From NCBI RefSeq assembly GCF_050908845.1, contig NZ_CP194171.1, positions 2,170,001 through 2,234,000 of the forward strand: DNA of 64,000 nt, read 5' to 3'. The position numbers were made by a program, and so were the translations under genes. This document shows, piece after piece, positions 7,341-16,525 of this stretch. The notes below the pieces were generated by a model. The model was not told where the DNA came from and did no database searches. It worked only from the letters and a program-made list of their open reading frames with translations. Numbering within the stretch: the stretch's first letter is position 1; each line of letters opens with the position of its first letter. This stretch comes from Marinobacterium_D sp050908845 (GTDB lineage Bacteria; Pseudomonadota; Gammaproteobacteria; Pseudomonadales; Balneatricaceae).

Positions 7341-8615
7341 ATGAGTATTTTTGAGCAGGTTGAATCAGAAGTTCGTTCATACTGTCGTTCGTTCCCCGTT
7401 GTATTCAACCAGGCCCGCGGGGCTGAGCTCACCTCTGAAGAGGGTCGCACCTACATCGATTTTCTGGCTGGTGCCGGCACTCTCAACTATGGACATAACC
7501 ACCCGGAGCTGCGAGATGCGTTGATCGAATACATCAGCTCCGAAGGTATCACCCATGGCCTGGACATGATGTCCACGGCAAAAGCCCGTTTTCTGGAAAA
7601 CTTCCAGAAATACATCCTTGAGCCCCGCGATATGGGCAACTTCAAGGTGATGTTTACCGGGCCGACCGGCACCAATGCGGTAGAAGCGGCGCTTAAGCTG
7701 GCTCGTAAGGTGACCGGACGCACAACCATTGCTTCGTTCACCAATGGTTTCCACGGCTGCAGCGCCGGTGCGCTGGCCGCAACCGGTAACCAGCATCACC
7801 GCGGCGGTATGGGTACGTCACTGAATGACGTCTTCCGTCTGCCGTTCGATGGTTACCTCGGTGAAGGTGTTGATACCACCGAATACTTTGAAAAGCTGCT
7901 CAACGACCCGAGCAGTGGTCTGGATCACCCGGCCGCCGTCATTGTTGAGACCGTTCAGGGTGAGGGTGGTTTGAATGCCGCCAGTGCGCAGTGGCTGCGT
8001 AATCTGGAAGCGGTATGCCGCCGCCACGAGATCCTGCTGATTGTCGATGATATCCAGGCAGGCTGTGGCCGTACCGGTACCTTCTTCAGCTTTGAGGAAG
8101 CCGGTATCAAGCCGGATATCGTCACGCTGTCCAAATCGCTCAGTGGCTATGGTCTGCCGTTCGCGGCGGTCACCTATCGCCCGGAACTCGATATCTGGAC
8201 GCCGGGTGAACACAACGGCACATTCCGCGGTAACAACCTGGCATTTGTGACGGCAGCTAAAGCTTTTGAGCTGTTCTGGAGCGATAACAGCTTTGCCGAA
8301 GAAGTGCAGCAGAAAGCGCAGCACCTGCGTGCAGGGCTCGAGAAGCTGATTCGCCGCTACGGCGCCGACAGCATGAAACTCAACGGCCGTGGTCTGATGA
8401 GCGGTATTGAATGCCCGGATGGCGAGATGGCCTCAGAGGTTATCCGCGAAGCGTTCGAGAATGGTCTGGTTATCGAAACCAGCGGCGCGCACGACCAGGT
8501 GGTCAAGTGCCTGGTTCCGCTGACCATTACTCAGGCCCAGATCGATTTCGCGCTGAACGTGCTGGATCACGCCTTTGCCAAGGCAACCGCTGCACGCGAA
8601 AAGAAAGCTTCTTAA
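7341..8615 (+). CDS. ectB: Diaminobutyrate-2-oxoglutarate transaminase
   Basis: This 424-residue class III PLP aminotransferase converts L-aspartate semialdehyde and glutamate to L-2,4-diaminobutyrate, the entry step to ectoine. Visible class III elements are the PLP-phosphate segment GPTGTNAVEAALKLARKVTGR (about 110-130), the DDIQAGCGRTG motif (about 236-246) and the PLP lysine in TLSKSLSGYGLPF (about 263-275). An ATG at 7341 follows AGGAG. It is embedded in the ectABC-ask operon, which separates it from siderophore-type diaminobutyrate transaminases. Confidence 0.97.
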   Translation: MSIFEQVESEVRSYCRSFPVVFNQARGAELTSEEGRTYIDFLAGAGTLNYGHNHPELRDALIEYISSEGITHGLDMMSTAKARFLENFQKYILEPRDMGNFKVMFTGPTGTNAVEAALKLARKVTGRTTIASFTNGFHGCSAGALAATGNQHHRGGMGTSLNDVFRLPFDGYLGEGVDTTEYFEKLLNDPSSGLDHPAAVIVETVQGEGGLNAASAQWLRNLEAVCRRHEILLIVDDIQAGCGRTGTFFSFEEAGIKPDIVTLSKSLSGYGLPFAAVTYRPELDIWTPGEHNGTFRGNNLAFVTAAKAFELFWSDNSFAEEVQQKAQHLRAGLEKLIRRYGADSMKLNGRGLMSGIECPDGEMASEVIREAFENGLVIETSGAHDQVVKCLVPLTITQAQIDFALNVLDHAFAKATAAREKKAS

Positions 8616-8641
8616 GAATCAGCTCACAGGATTGAACAACA

Positions 8642-9049
8642 ATGATCGTACGTACACTCGCAGAATGTGCCGAGAACGGCCGTAAAATCTTTTCAGAAAC
8701 AGATACTTGGGATAGCACGCGTCTCTCCCTTAAAGATGATGGCATGGGATTCTCTTTCCACATCACCAACATCTATCCGAACAGCGAGACGCATATCTGG
8801 TACCAGAACCACCTGGAAACCGTTTACTGCATCAGCGGCTCCGGTGAAGTGGAAACTCTAGCCGACGGCAAGATCCACAAGATCGTGCCGGGAACGGTTT
8901 ACATCCTGAATAAAAATGACGAGCACCTGCTGCGTGGTGGCCCGGAAGGTATGCAGGTTGCCTGCGCCTTCAACCCGCCGCTGAACGGCAAAGAGGTGCA
9001 CGACGAAAATGGTGTTTATCCCGTAGAGGCGGAGGCTGTTGATGCCTGA
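8642..9049 (+). CDS. ectC: Ectoine synthase
   Basis: This 135-residue cupin-fold enzyme cyclises N-gamma-acetyl-diaminobutyrate to ectoine with loss of water. The family start MIVRTLAE, the cupin region (HLETVYCISGSGEVETL, about 58-74) and PGTVYILNKNDEHLLRGG (about 82-99) are present. Its stop overlaps the downstream aspartokinase start (ATG 9042, TGA 9047), implying translational coupling. No ectoine hydroxylase gene (ectD) is present in this window. Confidence 0.97.
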   Translation: MIVRTLAECAENGRKIFSETDTWDSTRLSLKDDGMGFSFHITNIYPNSETHIWYQNHLETVYCISGSGEVETLADGKIHKIVPGTVYILNKNDEHLLRGGPEGMQVACAFNPPLNGKEVHDENGVYPVEAEAVDA

Positions 9050-10502
9050 TACAGAGACTACTGAAACGGCGCTTCACAGTGTCGAGAAGATAGGCGGAAC
9101 CTCCATGAGCCGGTTTGCCGAGCTCATGGATACCATCCTTATCGGCGAACGCAGCGGTTCAGATCTCTATCAGCGCATCTTTGTCGTGTCCGCTTACGGT
9201 GGTATGACCAACCTGCTCCTGGAGCACAAAAAGACCGGTGAACCCGGCGTTTACGGTCGCTTCGCCAATGGTGAGCAGGAGCAGAGCTGGCACGAATCCC
9301 TGGACCGGGTCCGAGATGAAATGCTGGCGATGAACCGTTCCCTGTTTGGTGATTCCATTGCCCGACAGAAGGCGGATAGCTTCGTCACCGAGCGCATCGA
9401 GGGAGCGCGTGGCTGCATGGATAACCTGCAGGCGCTTTGCCGCTACGGTCATTTCCAGCTCACCGATCACCTGTTGCGTGTGCGCGAGATGCTGGCCGCG
9501 ATCGGTGAATCCCACAGTGCTTTCAATACTGTCCTGGCGTTGCAGGACGCAGGGGTGAATGCAAGGCTGGTGGACCTCAGTGGCTGGCACGAGCCGGAAC
9601 CCCTGGCGTTTGAGGCGATGCTGAACAGCCACCTGGAAGGGATCGATCTGGCCACCGAACTGCCGATCGTCACCGGCTATACCCACTGCAAAGAGGGTCT
9701 GATGAAGACCTTCGACCGTGGCTACAGCGAGATGACATTCAGCAAGATCGCGACGTTGACCAACGCCCGCGAGGCGGTGATCCACAAGGAGTTCCACCTG
9801 AGTACGGCAGACCCCGGCATTGTCGGTCTTGAGAATATCGTCACCATCGGCCGTACCAACTACGATGTGGCCGATCAGCTGTCCAACCTGGGTATGGAGG
9901 CGATCCACCCGAAGGCGGCAAAAGGTCTGCGTGAGCAGGGCATTGAACTGCGTATCAAGAACGCGTTTGAGCCCGACCACTCAGGTACATTGATCAGCGG
10001 TGATTACTGCAGCGCTGAACCCTGTGTCGAGATCATCGCCGGTCGCAGTGGTGTGCTGGCGCTGGAGGTGTTCGACCAGGATATGCTGGGTGACATCGCC
10101 TATGAGATCGAGCTGCTGCAGCTTCTCAAAGAGCTCAAGGTGTATGTTATCGCCCGTGACTCCGACGCCAACAGCCAGACCTATTACCTCTCGGGTACCC
10201 GCAAAATCATCAATCGTGCGGTGCGCCTGATCGGTGAAAAGTACAGTGGTGCGGAAGTGCAGTTGCACCGCGTGGCGATCGTATCGGCCATCGGCTCCGA
10301 CATGAAGGTGCCGGGTATCCTGGCCAAGGCGGTCTCGGCTCTGTCCGGCGCCGATATCAGCGTACAGGCGCTGCACCAGTCGGTACGTCAGGTGGAGATG
10401 CAGGCGATTATCCGTGAAGAGGATTACGAGAAAGCGGTTCGCGCTCTGCACCACGCGCTCATCGAGAAAGAAGAGCACGGTGATGTGATCTGCGCCGCCT
10501 GA
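9042..10502 (+). CDS. ask: Ectoine-specific aspartate kinase
   Basis: The 486-residue aspartokinase phosphorylates L-aspartate to feed aspartate semialdehyde into ectoine synthesis. Its N-terminal kinase motif is VEKIGGTSMSRFAE, in place of the usual KFGGTS; S/T-rich substrate elements follow (SEMTFSKIATL, IHPKAAKGLR). The last 150 or so residues form paired ACT domains (VPGILAKAVSALSGADISVQALHQS). Ask_Ect enzymes of this type cluster with ectABC and are less feedback inhibited than LysC; that property is family knowledge. ATG 9042 with GGAGG six bases upstream is preferred over TTG 9039. It overlaps ectC by 8 bp and ends before a strong terminator. Confidence 0.95.
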   Translation: MPDTETTETALHSVEKIGGTSMSRFAELMDTILIGERSGSDLYQRIFVVSAYGGMTNLLLEHKKTGEPGVYGRFANGEQEQSWHESLDRVRDEMLAMNRSLFGDSIARQKADSFVTERIEGARGCMDNLQALCRYGHFQLTDHLLRVREMLAAIGESHSAFNTVLALQDAGVNARLVDLSGWHEPEPLAFEAMLNSHLEGIDLATELPIVTGYTHCKEGLMKTFDRGYSEMTFSKIATLTNAREAVIHKEFHLSTADPGIVGLENIVTIGRTNYDVADQLSNLGMEAIHPKAAKGLREQGIELRIKNAFEPDHSGTLISGDYCSAEPCVEIIAGRSGVLALEVFDQDMLGDIAYEIELLQLLKELKVYVIARDSDANSQTYYLSGTRKIINRAVRLIGEKYSGAEVQLHRVAIVSAIGSDMKVPGILAKAVSALSGADISVQALHQSVRQVEMQAIIREEDYEKAVRALHHALIEKEEHGDVICAA

Positions 10503-10526
10503 TCGTCATTGCTCGGCCAGAAAGAG

Positions 10527-10563
10527 AATCGCCCCGCAGGCTTGGCCTGCGGGGCGATTTTGT
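10527..10563 (+). terminator. Rho-independent terminator of ectABC-ask
   Basis: A 15-bp perfect stem (10527-10541 with 10545-10559, core CGCCCCGCAGG / CCTGCGGGGCG) with a TTG loop is followed by TTTTG. It closes the ectoine operon 25 bases after the ask stop. Confidence 0.93.
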
Positions 10564-10571
10564 TTGATCTC

Positions 10572-10763
10572 TTAGACCCGCTCGTCGTAGATATCGCTAA
10601 TCTGGCGAGCCAGAGCGCGCTCTTCCATCAGATCTTCGATTTGACGACGCCGTTTGCCGTTGTAACGCAGACGGGTCTGCGCGACTTCTTCATCGTCTGA
10701 AAGCTGTTCGCTCCAGTCTTCCAGGTCGTCAAGGGAATGATCGACACGTACTTTTGTGCCCAT
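10572..10763 (-). CDS. Small acidic protein, PA3496-like
   Basis: This is a 63-residue, highly charged soluble protein with no signal peptide. The acidic middle (SLDDLEDWSEQLSDDEE) is followed by a basic and helical end (KRRRQIEDLMEERALARQISDIYDERV). The arrangement RRRIEDLMEE...LARQ resembles the short PA3496 family of Pseudomonas and relatives, whose function is unknown. The start is uncertain: ATG 10763 is used here, ATG 10778 and 10802 are in frame upstream, and none has a strong ribosome site. It is convergent with the ectoine operon, sharing the 8-bp gap after that terminator. The family assignment is from memory of the pattern and is moderate. Confidence 0.65.
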   Translation of the reverse strand: MGTKVRVDHSLDDLEDWSEQLSDDEEVAQTRLRYNGKRRRQIEDLMEERALARQISDIYDERV

Positions 10764-10942
10764 CGACCGTAATCTCATGTTTAAGTTAAAAACGCGCAGC
10801 AATAAGCTGCAAACCTACCGATGGGGCGTTGAACCAAGGTTTGCCAACCGGTGACTTGACTTGAATTTCAAACCCCTCTTAGGCGCGAATATAGTGCAGC
10901 TTCGGCGCAGGCGAAAAATTAAATTTTGCTATCGGGGTAGCC

Positions 10943-10987
10943 AAAAAAAGTGCCTGTAAGCTATCAATGGATATCGCTACAGGCACT
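10943..10987 (-). terminator. Rho-independent terminator of phaC1
   Basis: AGTGCCTGTA (10949-10958) pairs with TACAGGCACT (10978-10987). Read on the minus strand the stem is followed by seven T residues (10949-10943). It lies 24 bases after the phaC1 stop codon. Confidence 0.88.
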
Positions 10988-11011
10988 GCCATGCGGCGTT
11001 CTCAGCCGGTT

Positions 11012-12745
11012 TTACTTTTCCAGAACGTAGCTGCCCGGTGCGGGGGCGAGCGGCGCGTAGCCGGCCTCGGCATTGCCCATCGCAGGTGGCGCTGTACGCC
11101 CGCTGGAGTTCTCCGCCAGCCACTCGCTCCAAGGTTCCCACCAGGAGCCTTCACTGGCTTCGTAACGCTGGTACCACTCATCGGCAGAGATGTATTTGTC
11201 CTCCGGGCGATTGAGCGCCATACGGTAGCGCCGTCGCGGGTGGCCCGGTTCGCTGACGATGCCTGCATTATGGCCACCGCTGGTAAGCACGAAGGTCAGG
11301 TCGGTGTTGACCAGACCATGGAGCTTGTAGACAGAATGCCAGGGGGCTACGTGGTCCTTTTCGGTGGCGACACAGAAGATCGGCATACGGATATCACGCA
11401 GAGAGACCGGGCGGTCATCGACGATGAAACGTCCGCTGGCCAGATCGTTATGCAAGAACATCCGGCTCAGGTATTCCGTGTGCATTTTGTAGGGCATGCG
11501 GGTGGAATCGCTGTTCCAGGCCATCAGATCGTTCATTGGCGGGCGCTCGCCGAGCCAGTATTCACTGACGATTCTGGACCAGAGTAGGTCATAGGAGCGC
11601 AGCAGCGTGAACGCGCCGGACATCTGCGTGGTATCGAGGTAGCCACGATCCCACATCATGTCTTCCATGTAGCTGAGCTGGCTCTCATCGATAAACAGCA
11701 TCAGCTCGCCGGCTTCGGTGAAATCGGTTTGCGCGGTGAACAGTGACAGGGTCTTGATGCGGTTGTCCTCGTCCCTGGCCATCGCCGCGGCCGTGGTTGC
11801 CAGCAGTGTTCCGCCCAGGCAGTACCCGACTGCGTGGATCTGCTGGTCCGGCACGATGCTGCTGATCGCCTTGACGGCATCCCGGACGCCGCGGTTGATG
11901 TAGTCTTTCATCGCCAGGTCACGGTCGGCAGCGTCAGGGTTGTGCCATGAGATCATGAACACCGTATGCCCTTTTTCAACCAGGTAACGCACCATGGAGT
12001 TGTGCTCGGACAGGTCGAGTATGTAGTACTTCATGATCCAGGCCGGGATGATCAGGATCGGCTCGGCATGGACGTCAGCTGTTTTCGGGCTGTACTGGAT
12101 CAGTTCTATCAGGCGGTTGCGATAGATCACCTGGCCTTCGGTGGTGGCCAGGTTGTGGCCAACGCAGTAATTCTCGCAGCTGGGTGCTGTCCCGGTGGTA
12201 TAGTTCTGGACATCCTCAAGCAGGTTTTCCATTCCCTTGTAGATGCTTGTACCCCCGGTCTCGATCGCCCGGTCGATGATTCTCGGGTTGGTCAGCGGGA
12301 AGTTGGTCGGTGACAGCATATCGAGGAACTGGCGCGCCGCGAACGAGATTACGTTTTCGTGGTGACGGGAGACACCGGCGATGCCGGTGGTTGCGTAATG
12401 CCACCACTGCTCTCGCATCAGAAAGCCCTGGGCCATGACATTGAACGGAAACTTGTGCCAGGCAGGATCGTTGAAACGACGATCCTGTGCCAGGGGTTCG
12501 ATCAGCGGCGGGGTATCGGGGTCGGTGGCGGCGCGGGCGCTCCAGACCCAGTAAGCGGCGTTTTTGCGCACCAGGTTTTCGGTCAGCTCGCCCAGCTTGC
12601 CCGGAGAGTGGGCCAGATGTATCAGCCAGTCCATGTAGGCCATAGACAGGGATGCAGGGGAGATACCCTGGGTGACGCGTCCTTCAAAGGCGTGCATGGC
12701 CCGGTCGATGCTGTTCTTGATCTGTTTGTAGGCGGGCTGTTCCAT
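11012..12745 (-). CDS. phaC: Class I poly(3-hydroxyalkanoate) synthase, copy 1
   Basis: This 577-residue enzyme polymerises hydroxyacyl-CoA to PHA on granule surfaces. The lipase-like box GYCLGG carries the catalytic cysteine C309. Asp (EKDHVAPW, about 468) and His (SGGHNAGI, about 498) complete the triad, and SPTNFPLTNP (145-154) is typical of PhaC. Length matches class I enzymes, which need no PhaE or PhaR partner. It starts at ATG 12745 behind GGGA. No phaA, phaB or phasin gene adjoins it; it stands divergent to a Pat-like acyl-CoA synthetase and has its own terminator. A second, clearly different synthase lies at 53166-54917. Confidence 0.95.
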   Translation of the reverse strand: MEQPAYKQIKNSIDRAMHAFEGRVTQGISPASLSMAYMDWLIHLAHSPGKLGELTENLVRKNAAYWVWSARAATDPDTPPLIEPLAQDRRFNDPAWHKFPFNVMAQGFLMREQWWHYATTGIAGVSRHHENVISFAARQFLDMLSPTNFPLTNPRIIDRAIETGGTSIYKGMENLLEDVQNYTTGTAPSCENYCVGHNLATTEGQVIYRNRLIELIQYSPKTADVHAEPILIIPAWIMKYYILDLSEHNSMVRYLVEKGHTVFMISWHNPDAADRDLAMKDYINRGVRDAVKAISSIVPDQQIHAVGYCLGGTLLATTAAAMARDEDNRIKTLSLFTAQTDFTEAGELMLFIDESQLSYMEDMMWDRGYLDTTQMSGAFTLLRSYDLLWSRIVSEYWLGERPPMNDLMAWNSDSTRMPYKMHTEYLSRMFLHNDLASGRFIVDDRPVSLRDIRMPIFCVATEKDHVAPWHSVYKLHGLVNTDLTFVLTSGGHNAGIVSEPGHPRRRYRMALNRPEDKYISADEWYQRYEASEGSWWEPWSEWLAENSSGRTAPPAMGNAEAGYAPLAPAPGSYVLEK

Positions 12746-12768
12746 AGTGCGATTCCCTCGGTGCCGGA

Positions 12769-12861
12769 TTAGGCGGTAAGTCGAATGGTGCTCTCACAGC
12801 GGCTGCAGGTGCTGCCGTCCATCCTAGTAACTTCGTGCCACCGCTCGCAAGCGTGGAACAT
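12769..12861 (-). CDS. Possible 30-residue CxxC microprotein upstream of phaC1
   Basis: A short open frame starts at ATG 12861 and ends 23 bases before the phaC1 start on the same strand. It encodes MFHACERWHEVTRMDGS followed by TCSRCESTIRLTA, with a CxxC pair and a separate cysteine and histidines that could bind a metal. The upstream ribosome site is weak (GAAAAG). The frame is open further upstream, overlapping the divergent gene, so the start is uncertain. I do not recognise a family; this may be a chance frame in the phaC1 leader. Confidence 0.3.
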   Translation of the reverse strand: MFHACERWHEVTRMDGSTCSRCESTIRLTA

Positions 12862-13024
12862 AGTGTTATGCTTTTCGATGACAATACTTTGACCGCTGAG
12901 GCAGCTTTTTTGGCTTCTTGTTGACCTTTGTCTTTTGCTGCACCTGCGAAGGACATAGAATGGATACTGATCTAAAGTCAGACGATAAAACTTCCCCAGG
13001 CTGAAATTTTTTAGGATCTGCTGC

Positions 13025-15760
13025 GTGTCTACACGATATCTCAAGCGTTTCTTCAAGCCTCGATCCATCGCTGTTTTCGGTGCTTCTGAAAGGGAAGACA
13101 GCATGGGCGGGATCGTTCTGCGCAATCTTATCGACAGCGGTTTTGACGGACCGCTGATGGCCGTTAACTCCAAGGGCTACGAGCAGGTTAACGGCATCAG
13201 CTGTTATTCCGGTGTGGCTGACCTGCCTGAAATGCCGGACCTGGCCATTATCTGTTCGCCGCCCGAGGCGGTGGCAGGCATCATCCGCAAACTCGGCGCC
13301 AATATGGTGAAGGCGGCGATGATTCTCACCGGTGGGTTGTCGCTGCACCAGAGCAGCCATGCACGGACGCTGCGCGATGAGGTGCGCGAGGCCGCCAAGC
13401 CCTATGGCATACGGATTCTGGGGCCTGATTGCATGGGTATGCTGGTGCCCGGTTCCAAGATGAATGCCAGCTATTCGCATCTAAATATCCTCAAGGGAAA
13501 GGTCGCCTACGTGGGGCAGTCGGGTCTGCTGGGCACGGCCATGATCGACTGGGCCAATGGCCAGGAGATCGGTTTTTCCCATTTTCTGACCATTGGCGAT
13601 GGCGTTGACGTGGACCTGCCGTCGGTTATCGATTACCTGGCGCGGGACCCCTGGACCCATGCCATTCTGCTGCAGATGGACAGGGTAATCGGTGATGCCA
13701 GAAACTTCGTCTCGGCGATCCGGTCCGCCTCACGTAACAAGCTGGTTCTAGTGTTGAAATCCAACCTGGTACTGCCGACAGATACCCATCAGATCAGGGT
13801 GCCGGGTATCCCGGAATCCGACGTGGTCTACGATGCGGCGTTGCGTCGTGCCGGTGCGGTGCGGGTAGAAACCGCCGATGAGCTGTTCAATGCACTGGAA
13901 ACCCTGTCGCGGATGAAGCCGATGCGCGGTGAGCGCCTGGCGCTGGTCTGTAACGGCATGGGCCCCAACGCCCTGGCGACCGGGCGCCTGCTCAAGAGTG
14001 GTGGCCAGTTGGCGACCCTGACTGAGGAAACCGAGCAGAAGCTGATCGAACTCCTGCCACCGGAGGCGCGCTCATCCAACCCGGTGGACCTTAATGCTGA
14101 TGCGACGCCGGAGCGTTTTGCCGAGGCAACCCGGCTGCTGACCAAGGATCCAAACGTCGATGCGGTGCTGGTCATCCATGCCCCGACGCGGCTTGCGGAC
14201 AGTGTCAAAACTGCCGAGGAGGTGATCAGCATCGCCCGCAAAACACCGCGGAACGTGCTGACCTGCTGGATGGGGCGGTATTCGGCCATAGCGGCGCGTA
14301 ACGCCTGTAATGCGGCCGGTATCGCGACCTTTCTGACGCCGGAAGAGGCGATCAATGCCTTTATGCACATGGTCGACTATCACCGCAATCAGCGGGTGAT
14401 GCGCCAGACACCGGCTCCTTTTGTCGGACAGCCGGGGCCGGGCCGGGAGCAGGCGGCGGAGCTGGTCAGCTCGGCATTCGATGCGGGACGCGACTGCCTT
14501 ACCCATGGCGAGGCGAGCACCCTGCTCAATCTTTATGAAATACCCACGTCCAACACCCGCTACGCCGAGGATATCCAGGGCGTGGTGGACTGCGCGAGAC
14601 AGATGGGCGGCTCCGTGGCGGTCAAAGCGCTGCACAGGACCAATCTGTATCCGTTCAGCTATGACGAGAGCGGGCATCAGCGCTGGCATGACCTGGCGCT
14701 GGATCTCTATTCGATCAGTGAGGTGCGGCACGCGACCACCAAGCTTGCTTACCGTATCGGCGAGATGTACAGCGGCGAAGAGCTGTTCGGCTATGCCGTG
14801 CAGCAGATGAAGCGGGGCTTTCAGTCGATGCAGATCAATGTCGGCTTCACCCGCGACCCGGTATTCGGACCCTTGATGATCTTCGGTGTAGGCGGCTATA
14901 CCGTCGATGTGCTGGCGGACCGCAATGTCATGCTGCCACCGCTCAACCTGGCACTGGCCGAAGAGATGGTGCGCTCTTCGCGTATCTACCGCATCATCAG
15001 CGAAAACAGCTATCAGGTGGAACGGGATGTGGAGCATCTCAGTGAACTCCTGGTGCGGCTTTCCGAGATGCTGGTCGATATCCCGCAGTTGAAGGCGCTG
15101 GAGATCAATCCGATGCTGCTCAACAAACGCGGCCTGCTGGCGGTGGATTACGCGGTTTCGGTGGATGAGCCCGGCAGGCTGGCGATCAGTCCCTATCCCG
15201 AACACCTGACCGAACAGATCACGCTGAAGCGTTCCGGTCGTCCGGCGGTGTTGCGTGCTGTACGCGGTGAGGATGAGCCGGCGCACCTGGAGTTCTACAA
15301 CAAGCTGAGCCCGGAATCGATCCGGCTACGCTACTTCTACAGCCGTGGCATTCCGACCCATGATGAGCTGGCCAACTGGACCCAGATCGATTACGACCGC
15401 GAGATGGCGTTTATCGTGTCGGCCCCGCGTCTGGACGGCCAGGGTTATGAAACCCTGGGTGTGGTGCGTGCCGTGACCGATGCAGACAATGTGCGTGCGG
15501 AGTTCTCCGTGGTCATTCGTGATGATCTTCAGGGCGAGGGGCTGGGCATCATCCTGATGAACAAGGCGATTGATTACTGCCGTGCGCGGGGCACTCTGGA
15601 GCTGTCCGGTTCAACGCTGGCAACCAACAAGGGGATGCAGGCGCTGGCGCGTAAACTCGGCTTCAGCATCAGCTACAACGCCGAGGAAGAGGTGGTGGAG
15701 ATGAAAATGCTGCTCAATGAGCCGACCGAGGACTGGCAGATCTACCGTTTGCAGCAATGA
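13025..15760 (+). CDS. Pat-type protein: ADP-forming acyl-CoA synthetase fused to GNAT acetyltransferase
   Basis: This 911-residue protein has the YfiQ/Pat architecture. Residues 1-130 form a CoA-binding domain (IAVFGASEREDSMGG), 150-450 are succinyl-CoA-ligase-like parts (VGQSGLLGTAMIDWA near 158), 480-710 are an ATP-grasp region (GGSVAVKALHRTNLYP; LKALEINPML), and 740-890 form a GNAT domain (LQGEGLGIILMNKAIDYCRARG). Pat proteins acetylate lysines of acetyl-CoA synthetase and other enzymes. The synthetase half is often catalytically dead, which I cannot settle here. GTG 13025 is supported by TAGGA nine bases upstream. It diverges from phaC1, placing acetyl-CoA control beside PHA synthesis. 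A free ADP-forming acetate-CoA ligase is the alternative role. Confidence 0.88.
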   Translation: MSTRYLKRFFKPRSIAVFGASEREDSMGGIVLRNLIDSGFDGPLMAVNSKGYEQVNGISCYSGVADLPEMPDLAIICSPPEAVAGIIRKLGANMVKAAMILTGGLSLHQSSHARTLRDEVREAAKPYGIRILGPDCMGMLVPGSKMNASYSHLNILKGKVAYVGQSGLLGTAMIDWANGQEIGFSHFLTIGDGVDVDLPSVIDYLARDPWTHAILLQMDRVIGDARNFVSAIRSASRNKLVLVLKSNLVLPTDTHQIRVPGIPESDVVYDAALRRAGAVRVETADELFNALETLSRMKPMRGERLALVCNGMGPNALATGRLLKSGGQLATLTEETEQKLIELLPPEARSSNPVDLNADATPERFAEATRLLTKDPNVDAVLVIHAPTRLADSVKTAEEVISIARKTPRNVLTCWMGRYSAIAARNACNAAGIATFLTPEEAINAFMHMVDYHRNQRVMRQTPAPFVGQPGPGREQAAELVSSAFDAGRDCLTHGEASTLLNLYEIPTSNTRYAEDIQGVVDCARQMGGSVAVKALHRTNLYPFSYDESGHQRWHDLALDLYSISEVRHATTKLAYRIGEMYSGEELFGYAVQQMKRGFQSMQINVGFTRDPVFGPLMIFGVGGYTVDVLADRNVMLPPLNLALAEEMVRSSRIYRIISENSYQVERDVEHLSELLVRLSEMLVDIPQLKALEINPMLLNKRGLLAVDYAVSVDEPGRLAISPYPEHLTEQITLKRSGRPAVLRAVRGEDEPAHLEFYNKLSPESIRLRYFYSRGIPTHDELANWTQIDYDREMAFIVSAPRLDGQGYETLGVVRAVTDADNVRAEFSVVIRDDLQGEGLGIILMNKAIDYCRARGTLELSGSTLATNKGMQALARKLGFSISYNAEEEVVEMKMLLNEPTEDWQIYRLQQ

Positions 15761-15778
15761 TGCCGGGGGATTAACATA

Positions 15779-15811
15779 GCGCGCCTGATCAGTCAGTCAG
15801 GTTTGGCGCGC
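15779..15811 (+). other. Imperfect GC-rich hairpin between the Pat-like gene and azlC
   Basis: GCGCGCC (15779-15785) pairs with GGCGCGC (15805-15811), and the stem can be extended by CTGA/TCAG with a bulge. No T-tract follows; the azlC start lies four bases downstream. It may weaken read-through or azlC translation. Function is not established. Confidence 0.4.
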
Positions 15812-15814
15812 TTC

Positions 15815-16525
15815 ATGGATTTCGGCTCCTCAACATCCTCATACTCTGCTGCCCTGCGGCTTTCCCTGCCGGTCATGTTCGGCTATGTGCCCCTGGGTAT
15901 CGCCTTCGGTGTCCTGTTCTCCGATCTGGGTTATCACTGGTTCTGGGCCGCGGCGATGGGGCTGTTTATCTATGCCGGCGCTGCCCAGTTTCTCGCCGTG
16001 GGGCTGATTGCCAACCAGGCCGGTCTGTTCGAAGTGTTCGTCGCCATCTTCCTGCTCAATGCACGCCACCTGGTTTACGGGTTGTCGATGATCTCGCGCC
16101 TGGGGCTTAAGGGGTGGCGGCGCTGGTATCTGATCTTTGCGCTCACCGATGAAACCTATTCGCTGCTGACCGCAACCCGGCATGAGGCTGTGTCTTCATG
16201 CCGGGATAAGTTGCAGCTGCGCATCGCCGCGCTGAATCAGAGTTACTGGGTGTTTGGCTGTACCCTGGGCGCCTGGCTGGGCACTCAGCTGAATCTGCCG
16301 ACCGAGGGGGCTGAATTTGCATTGCCGGCGCTGTTTACGGTGCTGGTCCTTGAGCAGTATCGGGTAATGCGCAAACCGCTGCTGTTTGTTGCTTCGCTTA
16401 TGGTTGCAGCGCTGGCGCTGCTGATCAGTGCGGACAATATGCTGATGATCGCGATTGTGCTTGCGGTGTCGCTACTGCTGATGGCCAGGGGAGGGGAAAA
16501 GTGGTCCCGGATACGTATCTTCTGA
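15815..16525 (+). CDS. azlC: AzlC family branched-chain amino acid exporter, large subunit
   Basis: This integral membrane protein of about 236 residues shows the AzlC N-terminal motif (LPVMFGYVPLGIAFGVLFSDLGY) and multiple hydrophobic helices (FLAVGLIANQAGLFEVFVAIFLLNARHLVYGLSM). With AzlD it forms a two-component efflux system for branched-chain amino acids (BrnFE/YgaZH type). ATG 15815 is preferred over TTG 15803, although neither has a strong ribosome site. Its end overlaps azlD by 25 bp, indicating translational coupling. An adjacent Lrp-type regulator, common beside azlCD, is absent. Confidence 0.92.
   Translation: MDFGSSTSSYSAALRLSLPVMFGYVPLGIAFGVLFSDLGYHWFWAAAMGLFIYAGAAQFLAVGLIANQAGLFEVFVAIFLLNARHLVYGLSMISRLGLKGWRRWYLIFALTDETYSLLTATRHEAVSSCRDKLQLRIAALNQSYWVFGCTLGAWLGTQLNLPTEGAEFALPALFTVLVLEQYRVMRKPLLFVASLMVAALALLISADNMLMIAIVLAVSLLLMARGGEKWSRIRIF

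Noticed and set aside
12684..12956. A 90-codon minus-strand frame (MSFAGAAKDKGQQEAKK...) overlapping the phaC1 start
   Set aside because: The Ala/Lys-rich beginning looks phasin-like at first, but the frame runs into phaC1 in another frame and ends in low-complexity sequence; no ribosome site supports it.
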